A DNA stretch of 64,000 nucleotides, taken from assembly GCF_000284515.1 (NCBI RefSeq), contig NC_017668.1, forward strand, positions 434,001 through 498,000, read 5' to 3'. The translations under genes were made by a program, and so were the position numbers. Position 1 is the first letter of the stretch. Each line of letters opens with the position of its first letter. This document shows positions 45,754 to 53,763 of this stretch, in pieces. This DNA is from Halobacillus halophilus DSM 2266. GTDB lineage: Bacteria > Bacillota > Bacilli > Bacillales > Halobacillaceae. The notes under the pieces were generated by a model, which did no database searches, had not been told where the DNA came from, and saw nothing but the letters and a program-made list of their open reading frames with translations.

Positions 45754-45795
45754 CGAATGCAAGAACAATAATTTTCCTTGGAGGTGTTTGCAACT

Positions 45796-46440
45796 ATGCA
45801 AGCAAACAATTTAAGTGGTGGGCAAGAATTAATCTGTATTAACGTCGATAAGGTGTACGATTGGGTTATTAACGAGGCAACATTTGATCTTACTTTGACT
45901 GACATTGATCTGCCAGATGGAGTAGAATGTGCTGATTTTGACCCTGCGGATGTAACTTGTACGGTTACTCCGGACAGTGTTGATATTCTGGAACGTAATA
46001 ATCGTACATTCGTTATTGATGGAGTAGAAACAATTCTTCAGGTGGTTAACCTACGTAAGAACTTCACCGTAACAATCTCAATCCCGATCAATGGAACTGT
46101 TGAGGAAGTGGAATTGGAATTCTCTCGCTGTGAACAAGTGGTATTGTGCGCACCAGAAGGTACAGATGTGGATGTAACATACTCAGATGCAGATTGCTTT
46201 GTATGTACGTTTGATTGTACCGATGATGGAACAGATACAGACGAACTAGCAACATTTGATGCTCAGATCACTGTAAGACTTTGCCAAAGTATTCAATCTT
46301 CATTCCCTGTAACGGTTGAATTCTTAGCTGAATTCTGTGAGCCAAGAGATGTATTACCAACTCCTTGTCCTAGTCCTGTACGTCCGCCACAATGTCCTGT
46401 TGTTTTTCCTATCCTCAATGGCGGTAACGGAGAAGCTTAA
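45796..46440 (+). CDS. Short cysteine-rich KVYDWV-family protein, probable spore surface protein
   Basis: 214 residues, acidic, no signal peptide. It opens with QELICINVDKVYDWV (the KVYDWV module), then the second module with CAPEGTD, DCFVCTFDC, LCQSIQS and FCEPRD. The two large relatives (5772, 25733) carry the same modules in the reverse order. Other cysteines are spaced through the chain, suiting disulfide cross-linking. GGAGGTG lies about 10 nt before the ATG. Coat or exosporium location is inferred from the SigK-type promoter. No family name is known to me. Confidence 0.82.
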   Translation: MQANNLSGGQELICINVDKVYDWVINEATFDLTLTDIDLPDGVECADFDPADVTCTVTPDSVDILERNNRTFVIDGVETILQVVNLRKNFTVTISIPINGTVEEVELEFSRCEQVVLCAPEGTDVDVTYSDADCFVCTFDCTDDGTDTDELATFDAQITVRLCQSIQSSFPVTVEFLAEFCEPRDVLPTPCPSPVRPPQCPVVFPILNGGNGEA

Positions 46441-46488
46441 GTTTCCAGCCAACGAGAAGGTGGAGTAAAACTTCCTCCACAATGAAGA

Positions 46489-46530
46489 GAGCGAGAAATC
46501 AGATTTAACAATCTTGATTTCTCGCTTTTT
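46489..46530 (+). terminator. Intrinsic terminator
   Basis: AGCGAGAAATCA/TGATTTCTCGCT, 12 bp with inner pairing, then five T. A smaller GTGGAG/CTCCAC hairpin precedes it. Confidence 0.85.
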
Positions 46531-46586
46531 CATTATGTGGTACAAATGGGCAATAGTAACAATGGTGATAATAAATAATAGCCAAT

Positions 46587-46630
46587 CATAAGATAAAGAG
46601 AGGAACTTCTATCTCTTTATTTTGTTTTTT
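46587..46630 (+). promoter_or_regulatory. SigK-like -10 followed by leader terminator/attenuator
   Basis: CATAAGATA (46587-46595) fits the SigK -10, though AC is not at the right distance. Right after it ATAAAGAGA pairs with TCTCTTTAT, followed by TTTTGTTTTTT, which looks like a terminator. It ends just before the ribosome site of the next gene. It could be an attenuator or a backup terminator of the upstream gene. Confidence 0.45.
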
Positions 46631-46646
46631 AGAAAGGGTGGAAACG

Positions 46647-47222
46647 ATGAACGACAGCCATGACCTGACATCCAAGATTCGCTCTTACCACCAGCAAACC
46701 CAGGATTACTTGAATCGAATGAAAGAGCTACTTCAAAACTCTACACCTTCCACTTCCACACCATTTATCTGCTACTTTACATACAGCCTAAGCATCACTC
46801 ACGTTCCAGACGACGAGAACTTATGCCTGGGAACTTTTCACATCAAAAACTTATCTTCTAGTCCAATAAACCATCCTTACATCTGTATCAAGATTTCTGA
46901 AGGGGCACCTTTCTCTTTTTCCGGTCGATTTGTGTACGACGAGTCAAAAATGCCGCGTCGTGCTCAGGGAGGTTGGAAGCGGTTGAACGAAAGAAATAAT
47001 AAAGGAGAGTATTGGTTAAAACCGTTAGAGCAATCCACTATCCCTCCAGGTCAAACGCTTACTTTTAATAACTTTCAAGTCAAATGGACCGCGGAAGACA
47101 ACTATGCAGGAAGCATTACGGGTTTTGTGTATAGTGAGGAAAATAAGGATGGTGTAGCGGCCCTTAATTCTATCAATCTCAATGGTGACGTGCCCAAGAA
47201 GGAGGTGGAGCAGGATGACTGA
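46647..47222 (+). CDS. Unknown beta-rich protein, first of a three-gene operon
   Basis: 191 residues, no signal peptide or membrane segment. A short helical N-terminus (SKIRSYHQQTQDYLNRMKEL) is followed by a domain of alternating strands with many aromatic residues (CYFTYSLSITHVPDD, FSFSGRFVYDE, GGWKRLNERN, TLTFNNFQVKW, GSITGFVYSEE). I do not recognise it. The ATG at 46647 has AAAGGG upstream; the earlier GTG overlaps that site. The end overlaps the next gene by 8 nt. Confidence 0.75.
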   Translation: MNDSHDLTSKIRSYHQQTQDYLNRMKELLQNSTPSTSTPFICYFTYSLSITHVPDDENLCLGTFHIKNLSSSPINHPYICIKISEGAPFSFSGRFVYDESKMPRRAQGGWKRLNERNNKGEYWLKPLEQSTIPPGQTLTFNNFQVKWTAEDNYAGSITGFVYSEENKDGVAALNSINLNGDVPKKEVEQDD

Positions 47223-47520
47223 ACAGGATAACCATGAATTATTAATGAAGCAATTGATGAAGGGGTTATTGGAAAATCAACTCAGCGAAGTGAGACAAAA
47301 CGATAAGGGAAACAGTAGTTTTGTATTTTTAGAGAACCATACCTTGAATTTGCTTCTACTAAGTTATTTGTCCCGAAACCATGGGAGTTCATATGTTCCT
47401 TCTGCAGTAGCTTCACCTCCAGAAGATTTTAGTTCCGCCATACAAGAAGTCGAACGAATGACCGAAGAGAGTAGACTGGCGTTTGAAGAAGTGCTCACAA
47501 TGATAGAAGAGAAATCCTAA
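47215..47520 (+). CDS. Small helical protein of unknown function
   Basis: 101 residues, mostly helical: charged N-terminus (EQDNHELLMKQLMKGLLENQ), a hydrophobic LNLLLLSYLSR stretch, then an acidic tail (SRLAFEEVLTMIEEKS). GGAGGTGG lies inside the previous gene about 7 nt before this ATG, showing translational coupling. Not recognised. A partner or adaptor of the neighbouring proteins is possible but unproven. Confidence 0.75.
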   Translation: MTEQDNHELLMKQLMKGLLENQLSEVRQNDKGNSSFVFLENHTLNLLLLSYLSRNHGSSYVPSAVASPPEDFSSAIQEVERMTEESRLAFEEVLTMIEEKS

Positions 47521-47541
47521 CTTTGAATGGGGGACTTTGTA

Positions 47542-49074
47542 GTGAAAAAGGATCCGATTCAGTTGCAGCAAAGGATCATCTATTACAGGGCTGAACTGGA
47601 TAAATATAAAAAGAAAGTCCAAGATTATCAAAATAATTATCATTACTCTCAGCTGGAGAAGTTAAAAAGCGAGAACGCAGTGCTCCTGCAGGAGATAGAA
47701 GAATGGCGGAATCAGGAAACAGTGGTCAGGGGAGAATTGAGCAAACGTCTACAGGGATTTGAAGAACGCACGGCTCGTTTAGAAAAGCAAGAAGAAAGGC
47801 TCCAAAAAGAAATACAAGATTGGCAGGAGAAAAATTCAGAATTAAAAGAGCAAAAGCGAGATCTCTATCACACAGTTAAGGAATTGGAAGGAAGTCTTGG
47901 AGAAGTTCGTGTAAGGTTATCGCAATCACAGAAAGATAATAACCTTCTTCATGTCAGTTATGTACAGGTGAAGAAAGAATTTCAGAGGGCAAAAGAAGCG
48001 AAGTCGGTCTCTGATCAAGAAATCGTATGGTTAAGAAAAACGTTATCCGAAGTTAAGCGGGAGATGGAAGATACACGGGCGGCCAACGAAGAGTTGAAAA
48101 AACGTATTCAGGGATTTGAAGAACATACGGCCCGTTTAGAAAAGCAGGAGGAAAGGCTTCAAAAAGAAATACAAGATTGGCAGGAGCAGAATTCGGAATT
48201 AAAAGATCAAAAACGAGATTTGATTCACACAGTTAAGGAATTGGAAGGAAACCTTGGAGAAGTGCGTGGGAGGTTTTCCCAGTCACAGAAAGATAAGAAC
48301 TTCCTTCATGTCAGTTATGTACAGGTAAAGAAAGATTTTCAGAAGGCAAAAGAGGCGAAGTCTTCTTCTGATCAAGAAAATGTGCAGTTAAGAAAAACGT
48401 TATCCGAATTTAAACAAGAGATGGAAGAAAAACTTAAAGAAGCCGATCAAACGATTTCCCAATCTAAAGAGGTCCAGGAATCTCTAAAGTCTAAGGTGAG
48501 TAATTTAGAGGCCGCCCTTATCCTTCAGGAGCAGGAAAATGAAAATAAATCTATTGAGATACAGGGTTTGCAAACGGAAATAGAAAAAGTTACGACTCAA
48601 AAAAATCAATGGAAAAAAAAATACGAGCAAGAAACGGAAAATTTACAAAGTAAAATCAATGTGTATGAGGATGAAAATAGAAGACAGCAGGCGGAGATGA
48701 AAAACGCTATAAATGAAAAGAAACAACTGGTCAAAGACTTTGAAAACCATAAATCCTCCTGGTCCAAGCAAAAGGAGGAAGATCAAGCAAAAGTGGAGCA
48801 ATTGTATGCTGAAATAGAACGTCTACAAAATGCGAACACGAATATACAAGATCAATATGAGGATCAAAAAGCAGCTTTAGAAAAAGAAAAAGAAGAGGAG
48901 GCGGTTCTTTTAACGGATATGGAGAAGCAAATGAATTTTCTATTGGGTGGAACTATGAGAGAAGATAATCCATTTAATGGAAAGGTCGCTTTTGTTAAAG
49001 CATTAGAACGAAAGTTAGAGGAACTGACGAGTGATATTCATGAGTTAGAAGAAAGTATTGATGAAGGAGATTAA
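47542..49074 (+). CDS. Long coiled-coil protein with a tandem internal duplication
   Basis: About 510 residues, almost entirely predicted coiled coil rich in E, K and Q, without signal peptide or membrane segment. A 119-residue unit, beginning RLQGFEERTARLEKQEERLQ, is repeated in tandem (DNA period 357 bp, about 47745-48460) with high identity. The C-terminal ~60 residues (NFLLGGTMREDNPFNGKVAFVKALERK) are less repetitive and may be a separate domain. GTG 47542 is preferred because GGGGG lies 8 nt upstream; ATG 47527 lacks a ribosome site. Structural role inferred; identity unknown. Confidence 0.78.
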   Translation: MKKDPIQLQQRIIYYRAELDKYKKKVQDYQNNYHYSQLEKLKSENAVLLQEIEEWRNQETVVRGELSKRLQGFEERTARLEKQEERLQKEIQDWQEKNSELKEQKRDLYHTVKELEGSLGEVRVRLSQSQKDNNLLHVSYVQVKKEFQRAKEAKSVSDQEIVWLRKTLSEVKREMEDTRAANEELKKRIQGFEEHTARLEKQEERLQKEIQDWQEQNSELKDQKRDLIHTVKELEGNLGEVRGRFSQSQKDKNFLHVSYVQVKKDFQKAKEAKSSSDQENVQLRKTLSEFKQEMEEKLKEADQTISQSKEVQESLKSKVSNLEAALILQEQENENKSIEIQGLQTEIEKVTTQKNQWKKKYEQETENLQSKINVYEDENRRQQAEMKNAINEKKQLVKDFENHKSSWSKQKEEDQAKVEQLYAEIERLQNANTNIQDQYEDQKAALEKEKEEEAVLLTDMEKQMNFLLGGTMREDNPFNGKVAFVKALERKLEELTSDIHELEESIDEGD

Positions 49075-49412
49075 ATACGGAGTACTAGTTTGAATCGAGT
49101 GCAACATTCGTTACATTCTTACCGAGGAAGCAAGAGGCTGGCTAAGAAAAAGGGGGACAAAGGAGCCATACAGTTCTTGTAATATGCCAATGCTGCAGGA
49201 AAGGCAATTCACTGAAGTGGTGGATTGCCTTTTTAGGATTTTCTCAGAATTCTTGTGGATGTCATGTTTTCCCTCGAAGAGAAAAGGTCATAACCAATTG
49301 CATATCTTAAATTTATTTCCTTAATAAAGGTAATTCCATAATTCTGGAGAATATTTAAAACGTGAAGGTGTGAAACAAAAATCGAGTTAGTGAGGTGTAT
49401 GTAAAATTAAAA
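49075..49412. other. Intergenic with terminator
   Basis: Apart from the terminator at 49200 I see nothing recognisable. Confidence 0.45.
49200..49236 (+). terminator. Intrinsic terminator
   Basis: AAAGGCAATTCAC/GTGGATTGCCTTT stem followed by five T, about 125 nt after the coiled-coil gene. Confidence 0.8.
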
Positions 49413-50101
49413 ATGAGACAAAAAAAGGCAGTCAATTTTTAATTGAAGAGTACGTTAACCATTATTCGCGTGAACTTAATAACATGATCCTAATGAGTTC
49501 TCCATCACTGATTTCTTTTATGGATAAAGGTAAAGATATGACTTGGTATTCTCCATTGGAAAATGAAAATCATAAAGAGTATCGTAATGAATTTCTCGAT
49601 CTAGAGGATGATTGGAAGAAAGCTAAATCTCAAATGAAGGATTATTGGCCTGCTCAAGGTCCGAGGTGGGATGGCATTGCAATGGTCCGTGGAAAGGATG
49701 GAAGGAAGGGGTTATTGTTAGTAGAAGCAAAAGCTCATGTAAAGGAAATGAGATCAAAAATAAAAGCAACGGATTCCCAGAGTGTAGATCTGATCGAACG
49801 AACTATAAGAGAGACAAAAGCTGGTTTTGGGTCAGAGTCCTTGATGCATACATGGTTAAATCAGTACTATCAATTATCCAATCGTTTAGCTTACTTGTAT
49901 ATATTGAATGAAAAAATGAAAATTCCTACGTGGCTTGCGCTCGTGAATTTCGTCGATGATGAAAGTCTCGGTAAAGAAACATCCCTGGATCAGTGGCTGG
50001 ATCACTACCAGGAAGTATTTGCAGATATGAATATAAAATTTGATTCTTCAAGTCTGCTCAATCGGTTAGTGACTATATTTCCGAAAGGTTTAAAAGGTTA
50101 A
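49413..50101 (+). pseudogene. PD-(D/E)XK nuclease-like gene, apparently frameshifted near its start
   Basis: The open frame from ATG 49484 gives 205 residues with RWDGIAMVRG...GLLLVEAKAHV, the D-x(n)-E-x-K core of PD-(D/E)XK nucleases, plus a conserved-looking helical C-terminus. Upstream, the same frame continues KKGSQFLIEEYVNHYSRELNN, which reads as real protein but has no start. ATG 49413 (MRQKK) would join it if the A run at 49420-49426 had one more A. So either one A was lost (real or sequencing error) or translation starts at 49484 without a ribosome site. Function and partner unknown. Confidence 0.6.
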
Positions 50102-50311
50102 AATGGAGTGGGGAAATAATCTCAAAGATATACGAAGAAGCACCGAATTTACCTGGTAGAATATCGTAACTTAAAAATTTAAATCGATAGTTTTCTACCT
50201 TAACAGGGCAGACCTATATGTTCCTGAAAGACTACTATTCATAGCAAACTATAAAATGCCTTATAAATCTTTTTCTATTTGTCCATACTGATTCTAAAAA
50301 GGATGATAAGC

Positions 50312-50506
50312 ATGAGTTATATGGAGAAAACCAACCAGGTAATCGCGGAAATGAAGGAAGAGCAGCGATCCCAGTTCGGAAACTATTCTTATAGTCCATC
50401 TGGATTTACAGACGGTAATCAGGAAGTACCTGAATGGGAAGTTCGTCAGTTTGTTCTCAACTATTTTTTAGTTCTGGAAAACTCAAATAAATATCAATAC
50501 AAGTAA
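50312..50506 (+). CDS. Small acidic protein of unknown function (64 residues)
   Basis: The product starts MSYMEKTNQVIAEMKEEQRS and ends FLVLENSNKYQYK: hydrophilic, with a tyrosine/proline-rich centre. AAAAAGGATGA precedes the ATG, and a terminator follows the stop by 20 nt, so it is probably real. The frame opens further left, but those starts lie before the ribosome site. I do not recognise the family. Confidence 0.65.
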   Translation: MSYMEKTNQVIAEMKEEQRSQFGNYSYSPSGFTDGNQEVPEWEVRQFVLNYFLVLENSNKYQYK

Positions 50507-50526
50507 AAAATCTCCAAAAAGTTTTT

Positions 50527-50560
50527 AAGACTGTCGAGAAATTATCAGCAGTCTTTTTTT
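50527..50560 (+). terminator. Intrinsic terminator
   Basis: AAGACTG/CAGTCTT stem, 15-nt loop, seven T. Confidence 0.7.
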
Positions 50561-50661
50561 ATGTTCATTTTCGATGTTCTTGTTTCCTGAAGAAAAACGT
50601 TTTATTCAAGGGGGAGAAGGAATAATATGTATCATAGCTGTTATTGAAAAGGAGTGTTCCT

Positions 50662-51396
50662 ATGGGCAAATTTATTTTAAATCTACTCGCTTATTTACTT
50701 GTTGTGGTCGTTAATGGACTCGCCAATACGCTGCCGCTTAATGGTCAGACAACAGGAGAAATTTCCAACAGGCTGAACGTCCTGTTTACTCCAGCTGGAT
50801 ATGTGTTCAGTATATGGGGGTTAATCTACATCCTGCTTGGCATCTGGGTTCTCCGCCAGTTTCCAGCCAGCAGACGAGATCTGCCTATTTATCAAGCGGT
50901 AAGTGGACTCTTCGTGTTAAGCTGCATTCTGAACAGTCTTTGGATTTTTATGTGGCATTACAACTTCTTTGGACTATCGGTCATTGTCATGCTCCTTTTA
51001 CTTCTTACTCTTATTCGTCTTTATATAAAAGCGGAAGCAGTCGATGCTTCGTTTCTGGACCGGCTGCCATTTTCCGTATATCTTGGGTGGATCAGCGTAG
51101 CCACGATTGCTAACATCAGCTACTATCTCACTTATATTGAGTGGAGCGGATTTGGGATCTCTGCTTCTGTCTGGACGTTCATTCTTCTCATTATAGCGAC
51201 TCTGCTTGCTTTCTATATTTTAATAACGAAAAATGACTGGGTGTATCCGCTCGTGTTTGTTTGGGCGTTCGTCGGAATAGGGGTTCAAAATCAGGATGCA
51301 GATGTGCCGCTTGTGGTGTACTCCTCTTATATTTTTGCCGCTCTCATTCTGGTGGTTACAGTCTTTTTTGCTTTGAAGCAAAGAAAACAGGAATAA
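50662..51396 (+). CDS. TspO/MBR-like tryptophan-rich membrane protein
   Basis: About 244 residues, seven to eight hydrophobic helices. The N-terminal part has LFTPAGYVFSIWGLIYILLG, the signature of the enlarged TspO/MBR-related proteins, then NSLWIFMWHYNFFGLSVIVM and an aromatic-rich C-terminal half. Small TspO proteins bind porphyrins; the role of this longer group is not established. ATG 50662 has AAAGGAG 8 nt upstream. Confidence 0.8.
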   Translation: MGKFILNLLAYLLVVVVNGLANTLPLNGQTTGEISNRLNVLFTPAGYVFSIWGLIYILLGIWVLRQFPASRRDLPIYQAVSGLFVLSCILNSLWIFMWHYNFFGLSVIVMLLLLLTLIRLYIKAEAVDASFLDRLPFSVYLGWISVATIANISYYLTYIEWSGFGISASVWTFILLIIATLLAFYILITKNDWVYPLVFVWAFVGIGVQNQDADVPLVVYSSYIFAALILVVTVFFALKQRKQE

Positions 51397-51405
51397 ATTC
51401 AACAG

Positions 51406-51446
51406 AAAAAGGTGCTTCTCACAAAATTGGAGAAGCACCTTTTTTT
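51406..51446. terminator. Bidirectional terminator
   Basis: A 15-bp stem AAAAAGGTGCTTCTC/GAGAAGCACCTTTTT between the convergent TspO-like gene and the GntR gene. Confidence 0.9.
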
Positions 51447-51465
51447 CATGTTCTGTCTGACCTGA

Positions 51466-52179
51466 TTATTGGAGTCGCTTAGCCCGGAGAGTGAATTTAT
51501 ATTCGTCACTCTTAAAATAGTTTTCGCTGTATTCGAATACCGTACCATCTATAAAAATACTATAGGATTGCATTTTTAAAATCGGGGTGGAGTCATCTAC
51601 AGTTAAAGCTTCCGCAATATCCGGAGTTGGTAAAACCGGGATCACTTCCTGAAAGCTTTCCTTGATCTTTTTCCCTACTTCTTTCTCAATATAGTCATAT
51701 TTTGATCCAGTCATAATGCTATACGATAGATTTGGAAACATCGTTACCGGAAGATAGGTTTCTTCCAATACATAGGGAATTTCATCCACGAGTCGCTGCC
51801 TGCGTACGAAAAAGACTTTTTCCCCGTCGGAAAGCCGGAGCATTCTTTTTATATAATCAGTAGGATCAATCAATTGGAAGTCAAGAATGCGGTTGACCGG
51901 TTGTTTATCAAGCTTTCTCATTTCTTCTGTAAAACTGATTAATTCAAATATATTATGTTCAATCTTTTGCTCTTTTACATAGGTGCCGCTTCCCTGAATT
52001 CTTTCCAATAATCCTTCTTCCACAAGTACTTTAACAGCCTGCCGTACGGTGACGCGTGAGGCCTGATATTGTTCAGAAAGATGGAGTTCCGTTGGTATAG
52101 CCTCTCCTTCTTTCCAAATCCCTTCGGAAATATCTTCTTTTATTTGTTGTGCAATTCTCCGGTATAAAGGAGCTGCCAT
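51466..52179 (-). CDS. GntR-family regulator with UTRA domain (maltose PTS control)
   Basis: 237-residue HutC-type repressor. N-terminal winged helix (LYRRIAQQIKEDI, LSEQYQASRVTVRQAVKVLVEEGL, IQGSGTYV), then a UTRA ligand-binding domain (VFFVRRQRLVDEIPYVLEETYLP, EYSENYFKSDEYKF). It is divergent from malA-malP and most likely represses them, released by a sugar phosphate. AGGAGG lies before the ATG (minus strand). Confidence 0.88.
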   Translation of the reverse strand: MAAPLYRRIAQQIKEDISEGIWKEGEAIPTELHLSEQYQASRVTVRQAVKVLVEEGLLERIQGSGTYVKEQKIEHNIFELISFTEEMRKLDKQPVNRILDFQLIDPTDYIKRMLRLSDGEKVFFVRRQRLVDEIPYVLEETYLPVTMFPNLSYSIMTGSKYDYIEKEVGKKIKESFQEVIPVLPTPDIAEALTVDDSTPILKMQSYSIFIDGTVFEYSENYFKSDEYKFTLRAKRLQ

Positions 52180-52243
52180 ACGAATTCCTCCTGTTCATCT
52201 ATATCCATATTATAACCAAATATCATAAAAATTTCGATACAAA

Positions 52244-52307
52244 TGTTGACGCTTTCACAAATATGTATTATATTCATATTAACAATTATTTAATACAAAT
52301 ATAATAC
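52244..52307 (+). promoter_or_regulatory. malA promoter, candidate cre site and GntR operator
   Basis: TTGACG (52246-52251), 17-nt spacer, TATATT (52269-52274). TGTTGACGCTTTCA (52244-52257) matches the CcpA cre consensus with one mismatch and covers the -35. The inverted repeat GTATTATAT / ATATAATAC (52265-52273, 52299-52307) overlaps the -10 and downstream DNA, a probable operator for the divergent GntR protein. Confidence 0.6.
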
Positions 52308-52326
52308 CTATTAGGAGGCGTACCCT

Positions 52327-53676
52327 ATGAAAAAGCAAAACCTTGTAGTTGTGGGCGGCGGTAGTACCTACACCATTGGTATGATCATGAGTTTAGTGGC
52401 GGAAAAAGAACAGTTTCCGTTAAAGTCGATCACATTCTATGACACAAACGCTGAGCGCCAGGAAAAAATTGCAAAAGCTTCAGAAATCATTTTGCGTGAG
52501 AAATATCCAGAACTTGAGTCGTTCAACTATACGACGAATAAGAAGGAAGCATTAACAGACGCTGACTTTGTTTTTGTTCAAATTCGTACCGGCGGGCTTG
52601 CGATGCGTGAGCAGGATGAACAGATTCCACTTCGATACGGGGCTGTAGGGCAGGAAACATGCGGCCCTGGCGGCATGGCTTACGGGCTTCGTTCTATTGG
52701 AGATATGATTGATCTCGTCAATGATATTCGCCATTACTCCCCGGAAGCCTGGATTTTAAATTACACGAATCCAGCTGCCATTGTTGCGGAAGCTCTCCGC
52801 CGTGAATTTCCTGAAGATAAGAAGCTGCTGAATATTTGTGATATGCCGGCGGCAATTATGGTGAGTTATGCCGGAATACTAGGTAAGGACGTGTTTGATC
52901 TTGTCCCTGAATACTTTGGTCTTAATCACTTTGGCTGGTTTACTAGAATCTTAGATAAAGACGGCAAGGATCATACAGACACGATTAAGCGTGCTATTAC
53001 AGAGGATGGATTTATTCCGGAGGATGCTGAGATCGCTAATGATCCTTCCTGGATTAAAACGTTTAAACAAGTCGAGCAGATGGTGACGGATTTTCCAGAG
53101 TATTTACCTAACACGTATTTGCAGTATTATTTATATCCTTCACAGATGGTGGATAAAGAAGAGCCGGATAATACCCGTGCCCGTCAGGTGATTAACGGTC
53201 GCGAGAAGCGGGTTCATACCCTGGCTGATCAAATTATTGCGGACGATACTACTGAAAATGTGGAGCTTGAAGTAGATATCCATGGCCGTTACATGATTCG
53301 GGTTGCGGCGTCTATGGCTTATAATAACGGTGACATTTTTATAGTGATGGTTGAGAACAACGGAACGATTGCCAATCTGCCTGATGATGTCATGGTGGAG
53401 GTTCCTTCAGTCATTACCAATCGCGGTCCTAAACCTTTCGCTGTAGGTCATATTTCTACCTTTTACAAAGGGTTAATTGAGGGACAGTTGGCTTATGAGA
53501 AACTTGTGGTGGATGCTTATTATGAAAATAGCTACGAAAAAGCCCTACAGGCTTTGACCTTGAACCGAACGGTTATTGACGCTCCAAGGGCAAGAAAGAT
53601 TCTTGACGATATGATCGAAGCAAACAAAGACTACTGGCCTGCATTGTACGCCAGTAAAAAAGCTCAGACGGTTTAA
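52327..53676 (+). CDS. malA: 6-phospho-alpha-glucosidase (GH4)
   Basis: Hydrolyses maltose 6-phosphate after PTS uptake; GH4 enzymes use NAD and a divalent metal. 449 residues. Seen: NAD-binding VVVGGGSTYTIGM, FVQIRTGGLAMREQDEQIPL, GQETCGPGGM, ILNYTNPAAIV, ICDMPAAI (metal-binding Cys) and GLNHFGWF (metal-binding His). The AGGAGG site lies before the ATG. Followed by the PTS permease, as in the malA-malP arrangement of other Bacillaceae. Confidence 0.93.
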   Translation: MKKQNLVVVGGGSTYTIGMIMSLVAEKEQFPLKSITFYDTNAERQEKIAKASEIILREKYPELESFNYTTNKKEALTDADFVFVQIRTGGLAMREQDEQIPLRYGAVGQETCGPGGMAYGLRSIGDMIDLVNDIRHYSPEAWILNYTNPAAIVAEALRREFPEDKKLLNICDMPAAIMVSYAGILGKDVFDLVPEYFGLNHFGWFTRILDKDGKDHTDTIKRAITEDGFIPEDAEIANDPSWIKTFKQVEQMVTDFPEYLPNTYLQYYLYPSQMVDKEEPDNTRARQVINGREKRVHTLADQIIADDTTENVELEVDIHGRYMIRVAASMAYNNGDIFIVMVENNGTIANLPDDVMVEVPSVITNRGPKPFAVGHISTFYKGLIEGQLAYEKLVVDAYYENSYEKALQALTLNRTVIDAPRARKILDDMIEANKDYWPALYASKKAQTV

Positions 53677-53684
53677 TCAAATTT

Positions 53685-53713
53685 ATAGACCCGGACCGTG
53701 TATTCGGGTCTAT
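53685..53713 (+). promoter_or_regulatory. Intercistronic hairpin between malA and malP
   Basis: ATAGACCCG/CGGGTCTAT, 9 bp, 11-nt loop, followed by TCTTTCCC. It may be a partial terminator or an RNA-stability element giving unequal malA and malP levels. Confidence 0.5.
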
Positions 53714-53763
53714 TCTTTCCCTTGATAAGAAAGCGTTTGCTCAAAAGGAGGATAAGCTAAATC

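Larger units (their letters stand above)
45409..45795. other. Intergenic with terminator and SigK-type promoter
   Basis: Holds the terminator of the preceding gene and the promoter of the following cysteine-rich gene; no other gene seen. Confidence 0.55.

Noticed and set aside
39535-49236. Similarity of the terminators at 39535 and 49200 (CAATTCAC..GTGGATTG)
   Set aside because: A shared short hairpin is expected by chance or by ordinary terminator spread; not evidence of an element.
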